A stretch of 64,000 nucleotides of DNA from an uncultured Bacilli bacterium (GTDB taxonomy: Bacteria; Bacillota_I; Bacilli_A; RF39; UBA660), in NCBI GenBank assembly GCA_934141245.1, contig CAKPCB010000005.1, forward strand, positions 33,105 through 97,104, written 5' to 3'. This document shows, piece by piece, positions 54,598-63,999 of the stretch; position 1 is the first letter of the stretch, and each line of letters starts with the position of its first letter. The notes beneath the pieces are model-generated. The model was not told the origin of the DNA and ran no database searches. It saw nothing but the letters and a program-made list of their open reading frames with translations. The translations under genes were made by a program, and so were the position numbers.

Positions 54598-56408
54598 TTT
54601 TTTGAATCTAAAATTTGTTTTAAAGTTTTAATAAATATCTTATCTGACATATCTTTTGATAAGACTTTATAACCCTGACTTTTTAGTGCTGCCATCTCTT
54701 CAACCTTATCAACTAATACAATAATGTTTTTAGGTCTATCTTCAATTTTATTTAGCTTATCTATTGTTTTATAAGCATCAAGTTTCTGCATTTTCTCTTC
54801 TATTATTATTAAATCATATGTTTCCCTATTTCTAATTCTTTTTAAGCAGTCTTCACCACTTTTTGAAAGCGATATGTTTCCAACTCCATTTAATTTTTTC
54901 TGATATAATACTCTATCTTCTTCAATATCACTAACAAATAATATGTTTTCTTTTTCTAAATGCTTATATTCATCTATAATATTATTAATAGAATCATTTT
55001 TTCTTACTATTCTTTGATCTAATATTAAGTTAAATTCTGTTCCCTTATTCTTTTCGCTTCTTACTGTTACAGTTCCACCAATTAGATTAACCATCTTCTT
55101 TACGTTTTCTAGTGTTAGGTCTAACTTTTCTATATCATCTGGATTATCATTACTCTTTTCTTCATTAAACATTTTTTTAATTTCTTCATCTTTTAAACCT
55201 ATTCCTGAATCTTTAATTGATATTACTAATCTACATATATCAAAGCTTATTATAGAATTTATGTTAATTTCAACAAATCCCTTTTCTGTATATTTAATTG
55301 AATTTGATAATAGCGCAGTAATTATCTGTTTTAGTCTTATAGAATCACCATATAAGTATTCTGGAATTGATTCTTCGCAATTAACTCTAAATTCCAAGTC
55401 TTTTTCTTCTGCTTCTTTTCTAAATTTTATACTCAACTTTTCTAATAATTCAGATAAACTATATTGTGTTTCAACAATCTTTACTTTCTTTGCATCTATA
55501 TTAGATACATTAAGTGCACCATTTAATACATAAGATATTTTTTCCTCTGCATTTTTAATATCTAATGCATTCTCTTTAATTCTATTTATATCATCATCAT
55601 CTAATATTTGTTCAACCCTTTGCTCTATTATATTTAAAGGATACTTTATTTGCTGTGATGTATTGAATATAAATATTGACTTATCATTATTATTTTTTTC
55701 TACTAAATCTTTTGCTTTTGTTAATTCATCAATCATTTTTATATCCGGATTCTCAATTGTAAAAAACATTAAAAATGTTACAAAGGTTTCCATAGAAGTC
55801 ATAAGTAATAATCCTGGATTTAATTTTTGAATTATCATTACAACAGTACCAATTATTATGAAAGCAAATAATGGTAAATATTTTTTGTTTTTAATTTCCT
55901 TAAAGTTTTTAAACATTTGTATCAAACAAACACATATATATATAGGAATTAAAATATATAATAAATTTGCACTTGGTCCAAATGAATATGCTATTGTTCC
56001 CTTGCTAAAATAGTTTAATGGTAAAACAAATACAAGTACTGCAATTACTACATATATTATTGTTAATATATTGAATATTTTATCATAGTATTTCTCTTTT
56101 GCATCATTATCTAATCCTTTATTATTATGAGATATTACAAATGTATATGCAGTAAAAAATGAAATCCAAGTCAAATAATATATCAATAACGCTTTTGAAA
56201 TGAAATCATTTAATACTGGAAATTCATTTCTATGCAATATTGTTGTATAGCAACTTACCCCTAATACTACGCCTATTAAATTGCTTATTATTAAATAACT
56301 ATATATTTTGTTTTCTAAACTTTGTATTCTTTTTTTTGAAAAAAACATTATAGTTAAAAGGACACTATAGAAAAAACTACATGCTGAAAATGTAAAACCT
56401 GCACTCAC
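54594..56408 (-). CDS. hybrid histidine kinase-like protein with substituted phospho-sites
   Basis: This protein is 604 residues from a GTG at 56408 with AGGAG upstream. About seven membrane helices (1-220) resemble the 7TM sensor class. The dimerisation segment reads NTSQQIKYPLN, where SHE-x-R-x-PLN is expected, so the phospho-accepting His is Gln252. The ATP-binding core looks intact (LLSNSIKYT, IKDSGIGL, NKGTEFNLIL). The receiver domain (490-604) has Glu537 in DLIIIEEKM in place of the accepting Asp. It is probably a signalling pseudo-kinase or scaffold. Confidence 0.85.
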   Translation of the reverse strand: MSAGFTFSACSFFYSVLLTIMFFSKKRIQSLENKIYSYLIISNLIGVVLGVSCYTTILHRNEFPVLNDFISKALLIYYLTWISFFTAYTFVISHNNKGLDNDAKEKYYDKIFNILTIIYVVIAVLVFVLPLNYFSKGTIAYSFGPSANLLYILIPIYICVCLIQMFKNFKEIKNKKYLPLFAFIIIGTVVMIIQKLNPGLLLMTSMETFVTFLMFFTIENPDIKMIDELTKAKDLVEKNNNDKSIFIFNTSQQIKYPLNIIEQRVEQILDDDDINRIKENALDIKNAEEKISYVLNGALNVSNIDAKKVKIVETQYSLSELLEKLSIKFRKEAEEKDLEFRVNCEESIPEYLYGDSIRLKQIITALLSNSIKYTEKGFVEININSIISFDICRLVISIKDSGIGLKDEEIKKMFNEEKSNDNPDDIEKLDLTLENVKKMVNLIGGTVTVRSEKNKGTEFNLILDQRIVRKNDSINNIIDEYKHLEKENILFVSDIEEDRVLYQKKLNGVGNISLSKSGEDCLKRIRNRETYDLIIIEEKMQKLDAYKTIDKLNKIEDRPKNIIVLVDKVEEMAALKSQGYKVLSKDMSDKIFIKTLKQILDSKK

Positions 56409-56476
56409 AATTATCACTCCTATCTTACAAAGATTATAACATAAAATCCATAACAATTAAACCTGTTTTGTTTAAT

Positions 56477-56511
56477 TAAAAAAAATAATCAATACATTAA
56501 ATATTGATTAT
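56477..56511 (-). terminator. terminator of the acyl-CoA synthetase gene
   Basis: ATAATCAATA/TATTGATTAT stem and eight T on the minus strand. Confidence 0.7.
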
Positions 56512-56525
56512 AATAGTTTTATAAA

Positions 56526-58319
56526 TTATTTTATTTTTTTTACAAGTCGGGTTATTTTTACATCACTAGCATTTGCATTTTCAATTCCTGTTGATTCTAA
56601 TGCTTTAAAATCTACTTTTCCTGCCGGTGTCATAGGAATTTCATCTACAAATTCATAATAATATGCCACATCCCTTTCCGGAAGATTTTCACTGCATACT
56701 GTTTCTAACTCTTCTTGAACTTCCACTTCATGTCCTTTAAATTCATCTTTTAATACTATAACAGCCTTTGGTAATTTTCCTTGTTGATTATTAACACTGT
56801 TAACTCCAACTACTGCACATTCACTTACTGCCTCATTTGTTGCCAAAACATTCTCTATTGTTGATGGGAATACATTATGTCCATCTGGTCTCACTATCAT
56901 TCTCTTGCTCCTTGCTTGATGGAAAAACAATCCATTTTCATCAACATATCCTAAGTCTCCAGTTTTTATCCATTTTTTTCCATTTTCATCGATATAAAAT
57001 ATTTTTCTATTTTCATCCTCATTCTTTATATATCCAAGCATTACACTAGGTCCCGAAAAATACCATTCACCAACTTGATTTGGAGTATTAATTATTTCTT
57101 TTGTATTAGGGTCTCTTATTTCCGCATCCACTAAAGGCAATGGAATCCCAACACTTCCCAATTCATTACATTCATTTTTTATGCAAACACAAACAGCAGA
57201 TGATAACTCTGTCATTCCAAATCCCTTTGCTAATTTTGTTTCACATTTATGAGCTTCTAAAAAAGAGTTAATTTTCTTTTCTAATTCAACATTTGTTGTA
57301 TCCCCACCAGCACCTGGGCTAATTAAGAATGATAAATCTTTTCCTTTTAATTTTTTTGATGTTAGCAACGATTCATAATGTGTTGGTACTCCCATAAAAT
57401 GTGCTGGTTTATATTTTAATAGAAGTTTATCAAATTTTGTAGGGTCAAATTGTGGAATTAATACATTTGTCATTCCCAATGATAATGGCATGTGAATACC
57501 AGCAATTAAACCATATGCCAAGAATGGTGGCATAATATCTAAAAAAACTTGCCCCGGTTCATTCTTTATTCCGCAATGTTTATATTCTAATGCAACTGAA
57601 TTTATGTTCTCATTTGAAAGCATAACTCCTTTTGGTATTCCTGTAGTTCCACCAGTTCTTACAATTACTGCTGGTGTGTTCTTTTCAAATTTTGCTTTTC
57701 CAGTTTCTTTGCCCTTACCTTTTTCTATAAAGTCATGCCACTTTAAGTACATATCATTTTCTGGAATCAGTTGTGTAGAACCATTTGAATAGAACATTTT
57801 TTCCTTTATTCTATATCCTATGTTTAACAATACAGGTAACGAATCGGCGGATGAAACCGAAATGATTTTATTAATATTTGTTTCATCAATTATTTTATCA
57901 ATTTTTGGATGGCACAAATCAATTATCACAATTAAATTGGATTCCACTTCGTTTATCGCATCTCGTATTGTTTTAGCAGGTATTCTTGGATCAACAAAAT
58001 GTGCAACTGCTCCAATTTTATTTAACCCATATAAAGAATAGATTGTTTCTGGTAATGTTGGCATTACAAGTGTTACAACATCTCCCTTTTTAACACCCAG
58101 TGCCGAATAAGAATTTGCTGCTAATTCAATATTTTTATTTAAATTTTCATAGCTTATCTTCCTGTCAAAATAATTTAATGCAGTTACATTTTTATATTTT
58201 TTTGTTCCTTCAGTTATATATTCATATAGTGTTTTATTTGGCACCTGTAGTTTTAATGCTTCCTCCGAATAAAAGTTTTTGTACTTTTCTGTTAATTTAA
58301 TATTATTAATACTGCCCAT
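56526..58319 (-). CDS. AMP-forming acyl-CoA synthetase
   Basis: This 597-residue ANL-superfamily enzyme has the P-loop VRTGGTTGIPKGVMLS, KGFGMTELSS, WYFSGPSVMLGY, and KTGDLGYVDENG followed by RSKRMIVRPDGHNVFPSTIEN. It activates a carboxylic acid with ATP and transfers it to CoA or another thiol; the acid is not evident. GGGGG precedes the ATG. Confidence 0.9.
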   Translation of the reverse strand: MGSINNIKLTEKYKNFYSEEALKLQVPNKTLYEYITEGTKKYKNVTALNYFDRKISYENLNKNIELAANSYSALGVKKGDVVTLVMPTLPETIYSLYGLNKIGAVAHFVDPRIPAKTIRDAINEVESNLIVIIDLCHPKIDKIIDETNINKIISVSSADSLPVLLNIGYRIKEKMFYSNGSTQLIPENDMYLKWHDFIEKGKGKETGKAKFEKNTPAVIVRTGGTTGIPKGVMLSNENINSVALEYKHCGIKNEPGQVFLDIMPPFLAYGLIAGIHMPLSLGMTNVLIPQFDPTKFDKLLLKYKPAHFMGVPTHYESLLTSKKLKGKDLSFLISPGAGGDTTNVELEKKINSFLEAHKCETKLAKGFGMTELSSAVCVCIKNECNELGSVGIPLPLVDAEIRDPNTKEIINTPNQVGEWYFSGPSVMLGYIKNEDENRKIFYIDENGKKWIKTGDLGYVDENGLFFHQARSKRMIVRPDGHNVFPSTIENVLATNEAVSECAVVGVNSVNNQQGKLPKAVIVLKDEFKGHEVEVQEELETVCSENLPERDVAYYYEFVDEIPMTPAGKVDFKALESTGIENANASDVKITRLVKKIK

Positions 58320-58405
58320 TAATGCTTTCCCCCATTTACTAAATTCTTATACTACTATAAATACTACTTTTGAATATGTTATCATAATTTTATTTATTTG
58401 TCAAT

Positions 58406-58813
58406 TTAGAAGCGACCTCTGCCACCGAAGGAAGAGCCGCCACCAAATCCTCCACTACTACTATTAGAAGACCTTGCAGCTTCATGTTCAGATATGGTTT
58501 GTCTAGCGGTATAAACACTATTATTTACAACTTTATTCATATCCCTATAAAAATTATAATTATCAAAATATAAATATGTAAATATCAGATCAGAATCAGT
58601 ATAATTTAATTTATCAAGATTTATTTTCATAGCTTTTTGAACTTTAGTTGCTATTCCAAAAACGGTTGCATAAACCAAGTATTTTTCCCATAAAACAATT
58701 TCTGGTAAGTCCTTTTCATTTAGTCTACCAAAATCCTTTAAAAATCTTTTAAGGGCTTTCTATTTATGATACTCTTCATTTCCTTTTTTTGTTCTTTTAG
58801 TTGCTGATAAAAG
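58406..58813 (-). pseudogene. C-terminal remnant of a DUF2207 membrane protein
   Basis: The minus-strand frame reads TKRTKKGNEEYHK, then TAG at 58760-58762 where Trp (TGG) is expected (EYxKWKALKRFLKDF), then KALKRFLKDFGRLNEKD and WEKYLVYATVFGIATKV, ending in a Gly/Ser-rich SSGGFGGGSSFGGRGRF tail. This is the cytoplasmic C-terminal part of DUF2207 proteins. The membrane helices and N-terminal domain are absent upstream of about 58813, so the gene is both truncated and nonsense-mutated. Confidence 0.8.
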
Positions 58814-58921
58814 CTATCCACCACTTCATATAATTTCACCTCATTATAATGAGAGCATATTAGTTACTAAATAGAAATTATTTTTAATAAATTTCATATG
58901 ATTTTATTAGGAGTGATATAT

Positions 58922-59650
58922 TTGAAATTAATAGCTAGTAAAAGTTTTTATCAAACTAATGATATGTTTTTATCTTTAATAAAAGAGTATTCAAATAATT
59001 TATATGGAGTCGCATTAGAAGTTGTGCAAACAAAAGATGCTATACCAATAGTTATAACTTTATATGAGTCAAATGATTTAAATGATCAAATGATAAAAAG
59101 CATTCAAACATCTAATCTAAGAGATATAAAAGACTATAATTTTATGATTTTAGATAAAGCATTAGAAAAATTAAATTATTTAAAAGATAAAGTGATAATA
59201 AAATTCACACCTTTACCAACAACACCATATGCTCAAAACATTGAAGCAATAAATAAAAGTAATCAAGAGCAAGTAGATAATTTATTTAAAGTATTAGATA
59301 AGCACAAAAATTTAGACATTTATCTAGCAACAGTAAGTCATAATATAATATATAATATAAAAAAGAAACTAAGTAAAATAAAAATAGGTGTAATACTTAC
59401 ACCCTATGAAACCAATTATATAGATGTTGATTTCTACATGTTTTCCCCACAAATGCTAAGTTATCCTATTCTTACACAACAAATGCAATTTAACAAAGAA
59501 GTTATAATAACGTCCAAAAATTGTGAAGACATGATGCTTATATACAATTTTTTTAGTACATTCAACATTCAAGAAGCTAATATAATGATTAATACTGCTG
59601 CATTTATGAGTGATTATCCATTAATAATTTATAAACTGTTAATGAGGTAA
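58922..59650 (+). CDS. degenerate GDPD-like TIM-barrel protein
   Basis: This protein is 242 residues from a TTG at 58922 with AGGAG 8 bases upstream. NLYGVALEVVQTKDAIPIVITL resembles the IE-x-D-V-x-x-TKDG-x-V strand of glycerophosphodiester phosphodiesterases, and IGVILTPYETNYIDVDFYMFS resembles a later strand. The catalytic HRG and HD residues are missing, so activity is doubtful. The family call is tentative. It ends one base before a convergent gene. Confidence 0.4.
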   Translation: MKLIASKSFYQTNDMFLSLIKEYSNNLYGVALEVVQTKDAIPIVITLYESNDLNDQMIKSIQTSNLRDIKDYNFMILDKALEKLNYLKDKVIIKFTPLPTTPYAQNIEAINKSNQEQVDNLFKVLDKHKNLDIYLATVSHNIIYNIKKKLSKIKIGVILTPYETNYIDVDFYMFSPQMLSYPILTQQMQFNKEVIITSKNCEDMMLIYNFFSTFNIQEANIMINTAAFMSDYPLIIYKLLMR

Positions 59651-60271
59651 TTAACTTAATCTAGTAATAATAAGATATGCATTTGTATCCGGTGCAAAAG
59701 TAAGTACTGTATCAGTATTAGCTCTAACACTAAGACTAATCACATCATTCTTTTTTAAAGAAACAACACTAGCACCTATAAAATCACTATCTGCATTAGT
59801 AATAAGATCTTTACTTATTGTTGTGCCATCAATAACATCATCGTTTTTTAATAATTCCGTAAAAAATGCTGTCTCATCAGTTACTGAACCGGAAAAATAA
59901 TATTCAATTTTGTAAATACCATCCATTAGAATTATAAATTCATCATCTTTATTAACATCAATTTCTTTTGACTCGCCACCCCTATTTAAAGCTACTTTTT
60001 CACCAACCTGTTTAGTTAAATTTAAAACTGTCCCAACATCACTATATTTATATCCAAAAGCTCTGGCAAATTCTGGTCCCGTTGGACCTACATTTCCATC
60101 ATATCCACGTGGAATTTCAAAATCCAATATATGTTTACCCGAACTATATGTGTCAATAACCTTAGCATCCATATCTGGTGATAGAGTTGCTGTATTTCTC
60201 ACTTCTATCGATTCAGATCTACCAGTTGGTCCCATAATATAACAATTAGAAAGTTTACATTCTCTTCTCAT
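59651..60271 (-). CDS. BclA-like collagen-repeat surface protein
   Basis: This 206-residue protein has short Gly-x-y tracts (MGPTGRS, then RGYDGNVGPTGPE). The C-terminal beta-rich domain (GIYKIEYYFSGSVTD...LSVRANTDTVLTF...AYLIITRL) looks like the TNF-like tip of BclA-type exosporium or phage-fibre proteins. The collagen tract is very short. It could be a spore-surface or cell-surface fibre protein. GAGAGG precedes the ATG. Confidence 0.7.
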   Translation of the reverse strand: MRRECKLSNCYIMGPTGRSESIEVRNTATLSPDMDAKVIDTYSSGKHILDFEIPRGYDGNVGPTGPEFARAFGYKYSDVGTVLNLTKQVGEKVALNRGGESKEIDVNKDDEFIILMDGIYKIEYYFSGSVTDETAFFTELLKNDDVIDGTTISKDLITNADSDFIGASVVSLKKNDVISLSVRANTDTVLTFAPDTNAYLIITRLS

Positions 60272-60375
60272 AAAAACCTCTCTAATAAATGTTATGTTGT
60301 ATTTATTGTAATGTATAATTAATATGTCTATAGTTTTTATGTATATAAAAGTTATCTTTACAAGTCACTATAAAA

Positions 60376-61431
60376 CTAATTTAATTTTTTTATGAGTTTT
60401 GCAGATTCAAATTGTTTTGCATTTATATATTCTTTCATAGAATCAAATAATTTTTGAACAAAATTTTCATCATTTAAATCAATTCCTATACTTAAACAAA
60501 TATCATAAATAGTTTTATCATTAAGTTCATTAATATGATTATTTAGGTTTACTACATCATTAAAATTAGAATACTTACGGGCATAAAGTGCTAAAAAAGT
60601 CCCTAATATATATTTATAATTATATGACATAAACTCTTCTGCCAAAATATGTCCAGATTCATTTGGATTTTTCTTAATCCTATCTTTATTTACTTCTTCA
60701 GCTATACATAAATTGTTTTGCAATGTAGTACATTCTTTTTCAAAAGTTTCTTTTTCTACGTCTAAAAAATATTGTTGTAGTAACTCAACAGTATTTTCAT
60801 CTAAGTTTCCAAATTTTTCATATGCTAGTAAAACTATTTCATATTGAAAAAAAATAGTTGAATGTTCTTTCAAGTTTTTTATTCTATCTAAATAATCTAT
60901 TTCTTCTTTATTAATACCCTTTTGCAATAAATAGTCAATTGCATAAAATTCAAAATAGATAGATAAAAATTCAGCAAAAAAGTCCCTATTTTTTGATATT
61001 TTTTTACCATTTGTATAATGAATAAATTCATGAATTAAAAGTATTACATCATTATAATTAAATTCTCTATTAATATTAATAATTTGCCTTATTGCTTCTC
61101 CATCTTTATATGTACTCACACATTGTGAATCACGATAATCATTTTCATAACTAAAATCCAACTCACCGCTTTGTATTAAATTGTCAAAGCTTTCCAAATA
61201 ATCTTTGTCAATGCATTCTACAATTTCTCTTGCTAGACAATATATTTCATCATAAGTCAAACTGTTTTGAATAGTTTGATTATCAAAAGAATAGCTTTCT
61301 AGAATTTTTAAAGAACTATCATTTAATTTACAAATTTTATCTATGTTTTCTAATAGAAATTGATGTTTTCTCTCTAAATAGTTACAAATATCATTTAAAT
61401 AATAATTTAACTTGTCATAAACTTTTTTCAT
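60376..61431 (-). CDS. HExxH peptidase-like protein, M3-like
   Basis: This protein is 351 residues from the ATG at 61431 (GGTG 8 bases upstream). VILLIHEFIHYTNG carries HExxH and is followed about 25 residues on by FFAEFLSIYFEFYAI, as in M3/PepF-type oligopeptidases where a Glu is the third zinc ligand. The rest is helical with many Cys. There is no signal peptide. It is the third HExxH protein in the window. Its activity is inferred from the motif. Confidence 0.55.
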   Translation of the reverse strand: MKKVYDKLNYYLNDICNYLERKHQFLLENIDKICKLNDSSLKILESYSFDNQTIQNSLTYDEIYCLAREIVECIDKDYLESFDNLIQSGELDFSYENDYRDSQCVSTYKDGEAIRQIININREFNYNDVILLIHEFIHYTNGKKISKNRDFFAEFLSIYFEFYAIDYLLQKGINKEEIDYLDRIKNLKEHSTIFFQYEIVLLAYEKFGNLDENTVELLQQYFLDVEKETFEKECTTLQNNLCIAEEVNKDRIKKNPNESGHILAEEFMSYNYKYILGTFLALYARKYSNFNDVVNLNNHINELNDKTIYDICLSIGIDLNDENFVQKLFDSMKEYINAKQFESAKLIKKLN

Positions 61432-61641
61432 TATATACACACCATCCACATAATCTTTAAAAACCTTAATTTTGTCTAAATACTTTATCACAACTTAAGA
61501 GTTAAATCTATAATTTTCGTAAAATATAATAAAAATTAATATATTCTGATAATTTCATATTAAAATAATGTTAAGAGTATTATTCAAAAATCATTAATAC
61601 CATACAATGCTCTATATATTACATATTTCTAGCTTCAGAAT

Positions 61642-61900
61642 TTACTGTTTTAATAATAAATGTTTATTTATATTATTTAAAAATCCATCCAGTGGTAGTA
61701 ATAATTCATCTTTTTCCATCTGTTCAGTCATCATAAATATATAATGAAATAAAAACATTTTCGCAAGCATGTAGTATGGTTCTATAAAACGGATAATTAG
61801 TTTTCAAATTATCTATAGAAAGAAAAAGCTGATTACATAAAAAGTTGTTATTATCTTTATTATTTGCATTTCCATATAATCGATATAATGTTAAAACGTA
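61642..61900 (-). pseudogene. frameshifted remnant of an unknown protein
   Basis: The minus strand reads YVLTLYRLYGNANN...FLCNQLFLSIDNLKTNYPF, then one base is out of register and the frame continues as IEPYYMLAKMFLFHYIF...LLLPLDGFLNNINKH to TAA at 61642-61644. A stop precedes the first residue and no start is visible. It looks like the tail of a decayed gene. The family is not recognised. The rest of the 61432-61987 gap holds only AT-rich sequence and a terminator. Confidence 0.5.
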
Positions 61901-61933
61901 CTAATAAAGTAATATTTTAAATAAAAAAAACTA

Positions 61934-61976
61934 AAAAAATAGAAACCTGCAAGTATAACTTTTCTTACGGATTTCT
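61934..61976 (-). terminator. terminator of the hypothetical gene at 61988
   Basis: A thirteen-position stem (AGAAACCTGCAAG with CTTACGGATTTCT, one mismatch and wobble pairs) is followed by six T on the minus strand. Confidence 0.65.
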
Positions 61977-61987
61977 ACTTATATAAA

Positions 61988-62596
61988 TTAATTATTGGTT
62001 AAACTTCTAGAATAACTTTTGTCTGACAATTGTTCCTTATATTCATTTCTTATACGATTTAAAATTTCATCTAAATCTAAAGTTGTAACTTTTCCACCAG
62101 CCATGGCTATTTTTTCTAATTCCTCTTTAGTTAAGTAATCAAATAAAGGTTTGCTTTCGGAAAAATGAACATATTCTGGGCAAAAATCGTATACATGATC
62201 TTCTGTATGACCATGTAATCTAAACCAAGCATTAAAACCATTACGGTATTCTTCATATATGCCGCCGCCATAATTGGAGCATTCATCCAGAATATACAAA
62301 TCAGGTTGACCATCAACCGGTGTATGTTCAATTACAATTAAATCATTAAGATCAAATGTCTCACTGTTCTTTAATTCTGATTCTTGTTTTTGTAATTTTT
62401 CAATCTCTTTTTCTAGTGTCAAACGTTTAGCAATATAATCTTCCAAATACTCATCTACAATTGCATCTCTATTAGCCGAGTCATTGTGCTTAGAATCCAT
62501 TTTTCCTAATGCGAATCCTGACGCAACAAATACTATGCTTAATCCTCCCGACACAATTCTTGTCATTAATTTTTCATTTATTTTAATTTTTTTCAT
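61988..62596 (-). CDS. hypothetical N-terminally anchored protein
   Basis: This protein is 202 residues from the ATG at 62596 with GGGAG upstream. A short hydrophobic segment (IVSGGLSIVFVASGFALG) may anchor it. A coiled coil (LEKEIEKLQKQESELKN) and a compact domain with two Cys and several His (ECSNYGGG, FRLHGHTEDHVYDFCPEYVHF) follow. The family is not recognised. It stands between two pseudogenes. Confidence 0.55.
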   Translation of the reverse strand: MKKIKINEKLMTRIVSGGLSIVFVASGFALGKMDSKHNDSANRDAIVDEYLEDYIAKRLTLEKEIEKLQKQESELKNSETFDLNDLIVIEHTPVDGQPDLYILDECSNYGGGIYEEYRNGFNAWFRLHGHTEDHVYDFCPEYVHFSESKPLFDYLTKEELEKIAMAGGKVTTLDLDEILNRIRNEYKEQLSDKSYSRSLTNN

Positions 62597-62690
62597 CCAA
62601 ATCTCCCTTTCTTTGCACATATGTTACCATAAAAATTATATATTTTCAACTGCAAAATAATTTTCATTACTTAAAAATATATCAGAAAAT

Positions 62691-63092
62691 AAACAAGTAT
62701 TGGTTAGAAAAGATGAAACAATATATATTACACATGAATCTATTTTAGTTTCATCTTTAATGAAAAACCTATTTGAATACATTAACAATGATTAAAATAT
62801 TATAATTTTATCTGCAATTTTTCATTATTACTCTGTTGCTATTCACCCTTTTTCAGATGAAAATGGAAAATGTGCAAGATTATGGATAGCATTAATGCTA
62901 ATAAATTATAATAGAAGCTTTGAATTTATACCGTTAAAAGAAGAAATATACTTGAATCAAGAAAAATACTATTAAGTAACAGAAGAATGTCATAATAATG
63001 GTAATGCAAATGTTTTTATAAAATTTATTTTAAAAACAATCAATTCCTCAATAGATAAATTAATTAAAAAATTGCTGATAATTATTAAATAG
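62691..63092 (+). pseudogene. decayed Fic-domain protein
   Basis: The plus-strand frame reads LVSSLMKNLFEYINND, TAA at 62793-62795, then HYYSVAIHPFSDENGKCARLW, an altered Fic motif HPFxDGNGR (Gly to Glu, Arg to Lys), TAA at 62973-62975, and more homology up to 63090-63092. No start codon or N-terminus is found. Fic proteins transfer AMP to targets. Two stops and motif changes mark it as dead. Confidence 0.85.
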
Positions 63093-63175
63093 AATAAAGA
63101 AATTGATAACACTATCTTAATTTATTCTATAAAAATAAATGTATTATAGTGCTACCATTTTATTTTTTGCATTTA

Positions 63176-63207
63176 CAAAAAAAACTAACTATTTCTAGTT
63201 AGAGTTT
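63176..63207 (-). terminator. terminator of the right-end tRNA array
   Basis: CTAACT/AGTTAG stem and a minus-strand T run. A second hairpin ACTCGAA/TTCGAGT lies between it and the first tRNA. Confidence 0.65.
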
Positions 63208-63245
63208 ATTATTTAAACTCGAAAGATTCGAGTCTACTATCAATC

Positions 63246-63331
63246 TGGTGCCTGCGGTCGGACTTGAACCGACACGGTATCGCTACCATTGGATTTTGAG
63301 TCCAACGCGTCTACCATTCCACCACGCAGGC
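63246..63331 (-). tRNA. tRNA-Leu (anticodon CAA)
   Basis: GCCTGCG/CGCAGGC acceptor, anticodon loop CTCAAAA, long variable arm, and encoded ACCA. Last of the right-end array. Confidence 0.95.
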
Positions 63332-63376
63332 AATAAATACAAAAATAAAAACCCAAAACGGGTTTAAATTCAAAAA

Positions 63377-63453
63377 TGGTCGGGAAGACAGGATTTGAAC
63401 CTGCAACCCCTTGGTCCCAAACCAAGTGCTCTACCAAGTTGAGCCACTTCCCG
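63377..63453 (-). tRNA. tRNA-Pro (anticodon UGG)
   Basis: CGGGAAG/CTTCCCG acceptor, anticodon loop TTTGGGA, T-loop GTTCAAATC, and encoded ACCA. Confidence 0.95.
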
Positions 63454-63456
63454 ATA

Positions 63457-63533
63457 TGGTGCACCCAATAGGAGTCGAACCCATAACCTTTTGATCCGTA
63501 GTCAAACGCTCTATCCAATTGAGCTATGGGTGC
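63457..63533 (-). tRNA. tRNA-Arg (anticodon ACG)
   Basis: GCACCCA/TGGGTGC acceptor, anticodon loop CTACGGA (A34 is normally deaminated to inosine by TadA), and encoded ACCA. Confidence 0.95.
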
Positions 63534-63570
63534 AAATAATTAAAAGGATAACTCCTCTTGATTACAAAAA

Positions 63571-63646
63571 TGGTGGCTCCGAATGGAATCGAACCATCGA
63601 CACAGGGATTTTCAGTCCCTTGCTCTACCGACTGAGCTACAGAGCC
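63571..63646 (-). tRNA. tRNA-Phe (anticodon GAA)
   Basis: GGCTCTG acceptor with CGGAGCC (one wobble), anticodon loop CTGAAAA, and encoded ACCA. Confidence 0.95.
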
Positions 63647-63649
63647 ATA

Positions 63650-63725
63650 TGGCGGTCTCGACGGGGATTGAACCCGCGATCTTCTGCGTGACAGGCAGAC
63701 GTGTTAACCACTGCACTACGAGACC
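63650..63725 (-). tRNA. tRNA-Asp (anticodon GUC)
   Basis: GGTCTCG/CGAGACC acceptor, anticodon loop CTGTCAC, discriminator G, and encoded CCA. Confidence 0.95.
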
Positions 63726-63728
63726 AAC

Positions 63729-63805
<77 letters not shown>

Positions 63806-63815
63806 ATATCTAAAA

Positions 63816-63907
63816 TGGCGGAGGAAAAGGGATTCGAACCCCTGCGCCGCTTGCACGACCTGCCGGTTTTCAAGACCGGTCCCTTCAACCAACTTGGGTA
63901 TTCCTCC
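63816..63907 (-). tRNA. tRNA-Ser (anticodon UGA)
   Basis: GGAGGAA acceptor, anticodon loop CTTGAAA, long variable arm, discriminator G, and encoded CCA. Confidence 0.95.
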
Positions 63908-63910
63908 ATT

Positions 63911-63999
63911 TGGTGCCTAAGGTCGGACTTGAACCGACACGAGGGTTGAATCTCGCAGGATTTTAAGTCCTGTGCGTCTACCTATTCCGCCACTCAGGC
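63911..63999 (-). tRNA. tRNA-Leu (anticodon UAA)
   Basis: GCCTGAG acceptor, anticodon loop CTTAAAA, long variable arm, and encoded ACCA. The array probably continues past the window. Confidence 0.95.
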
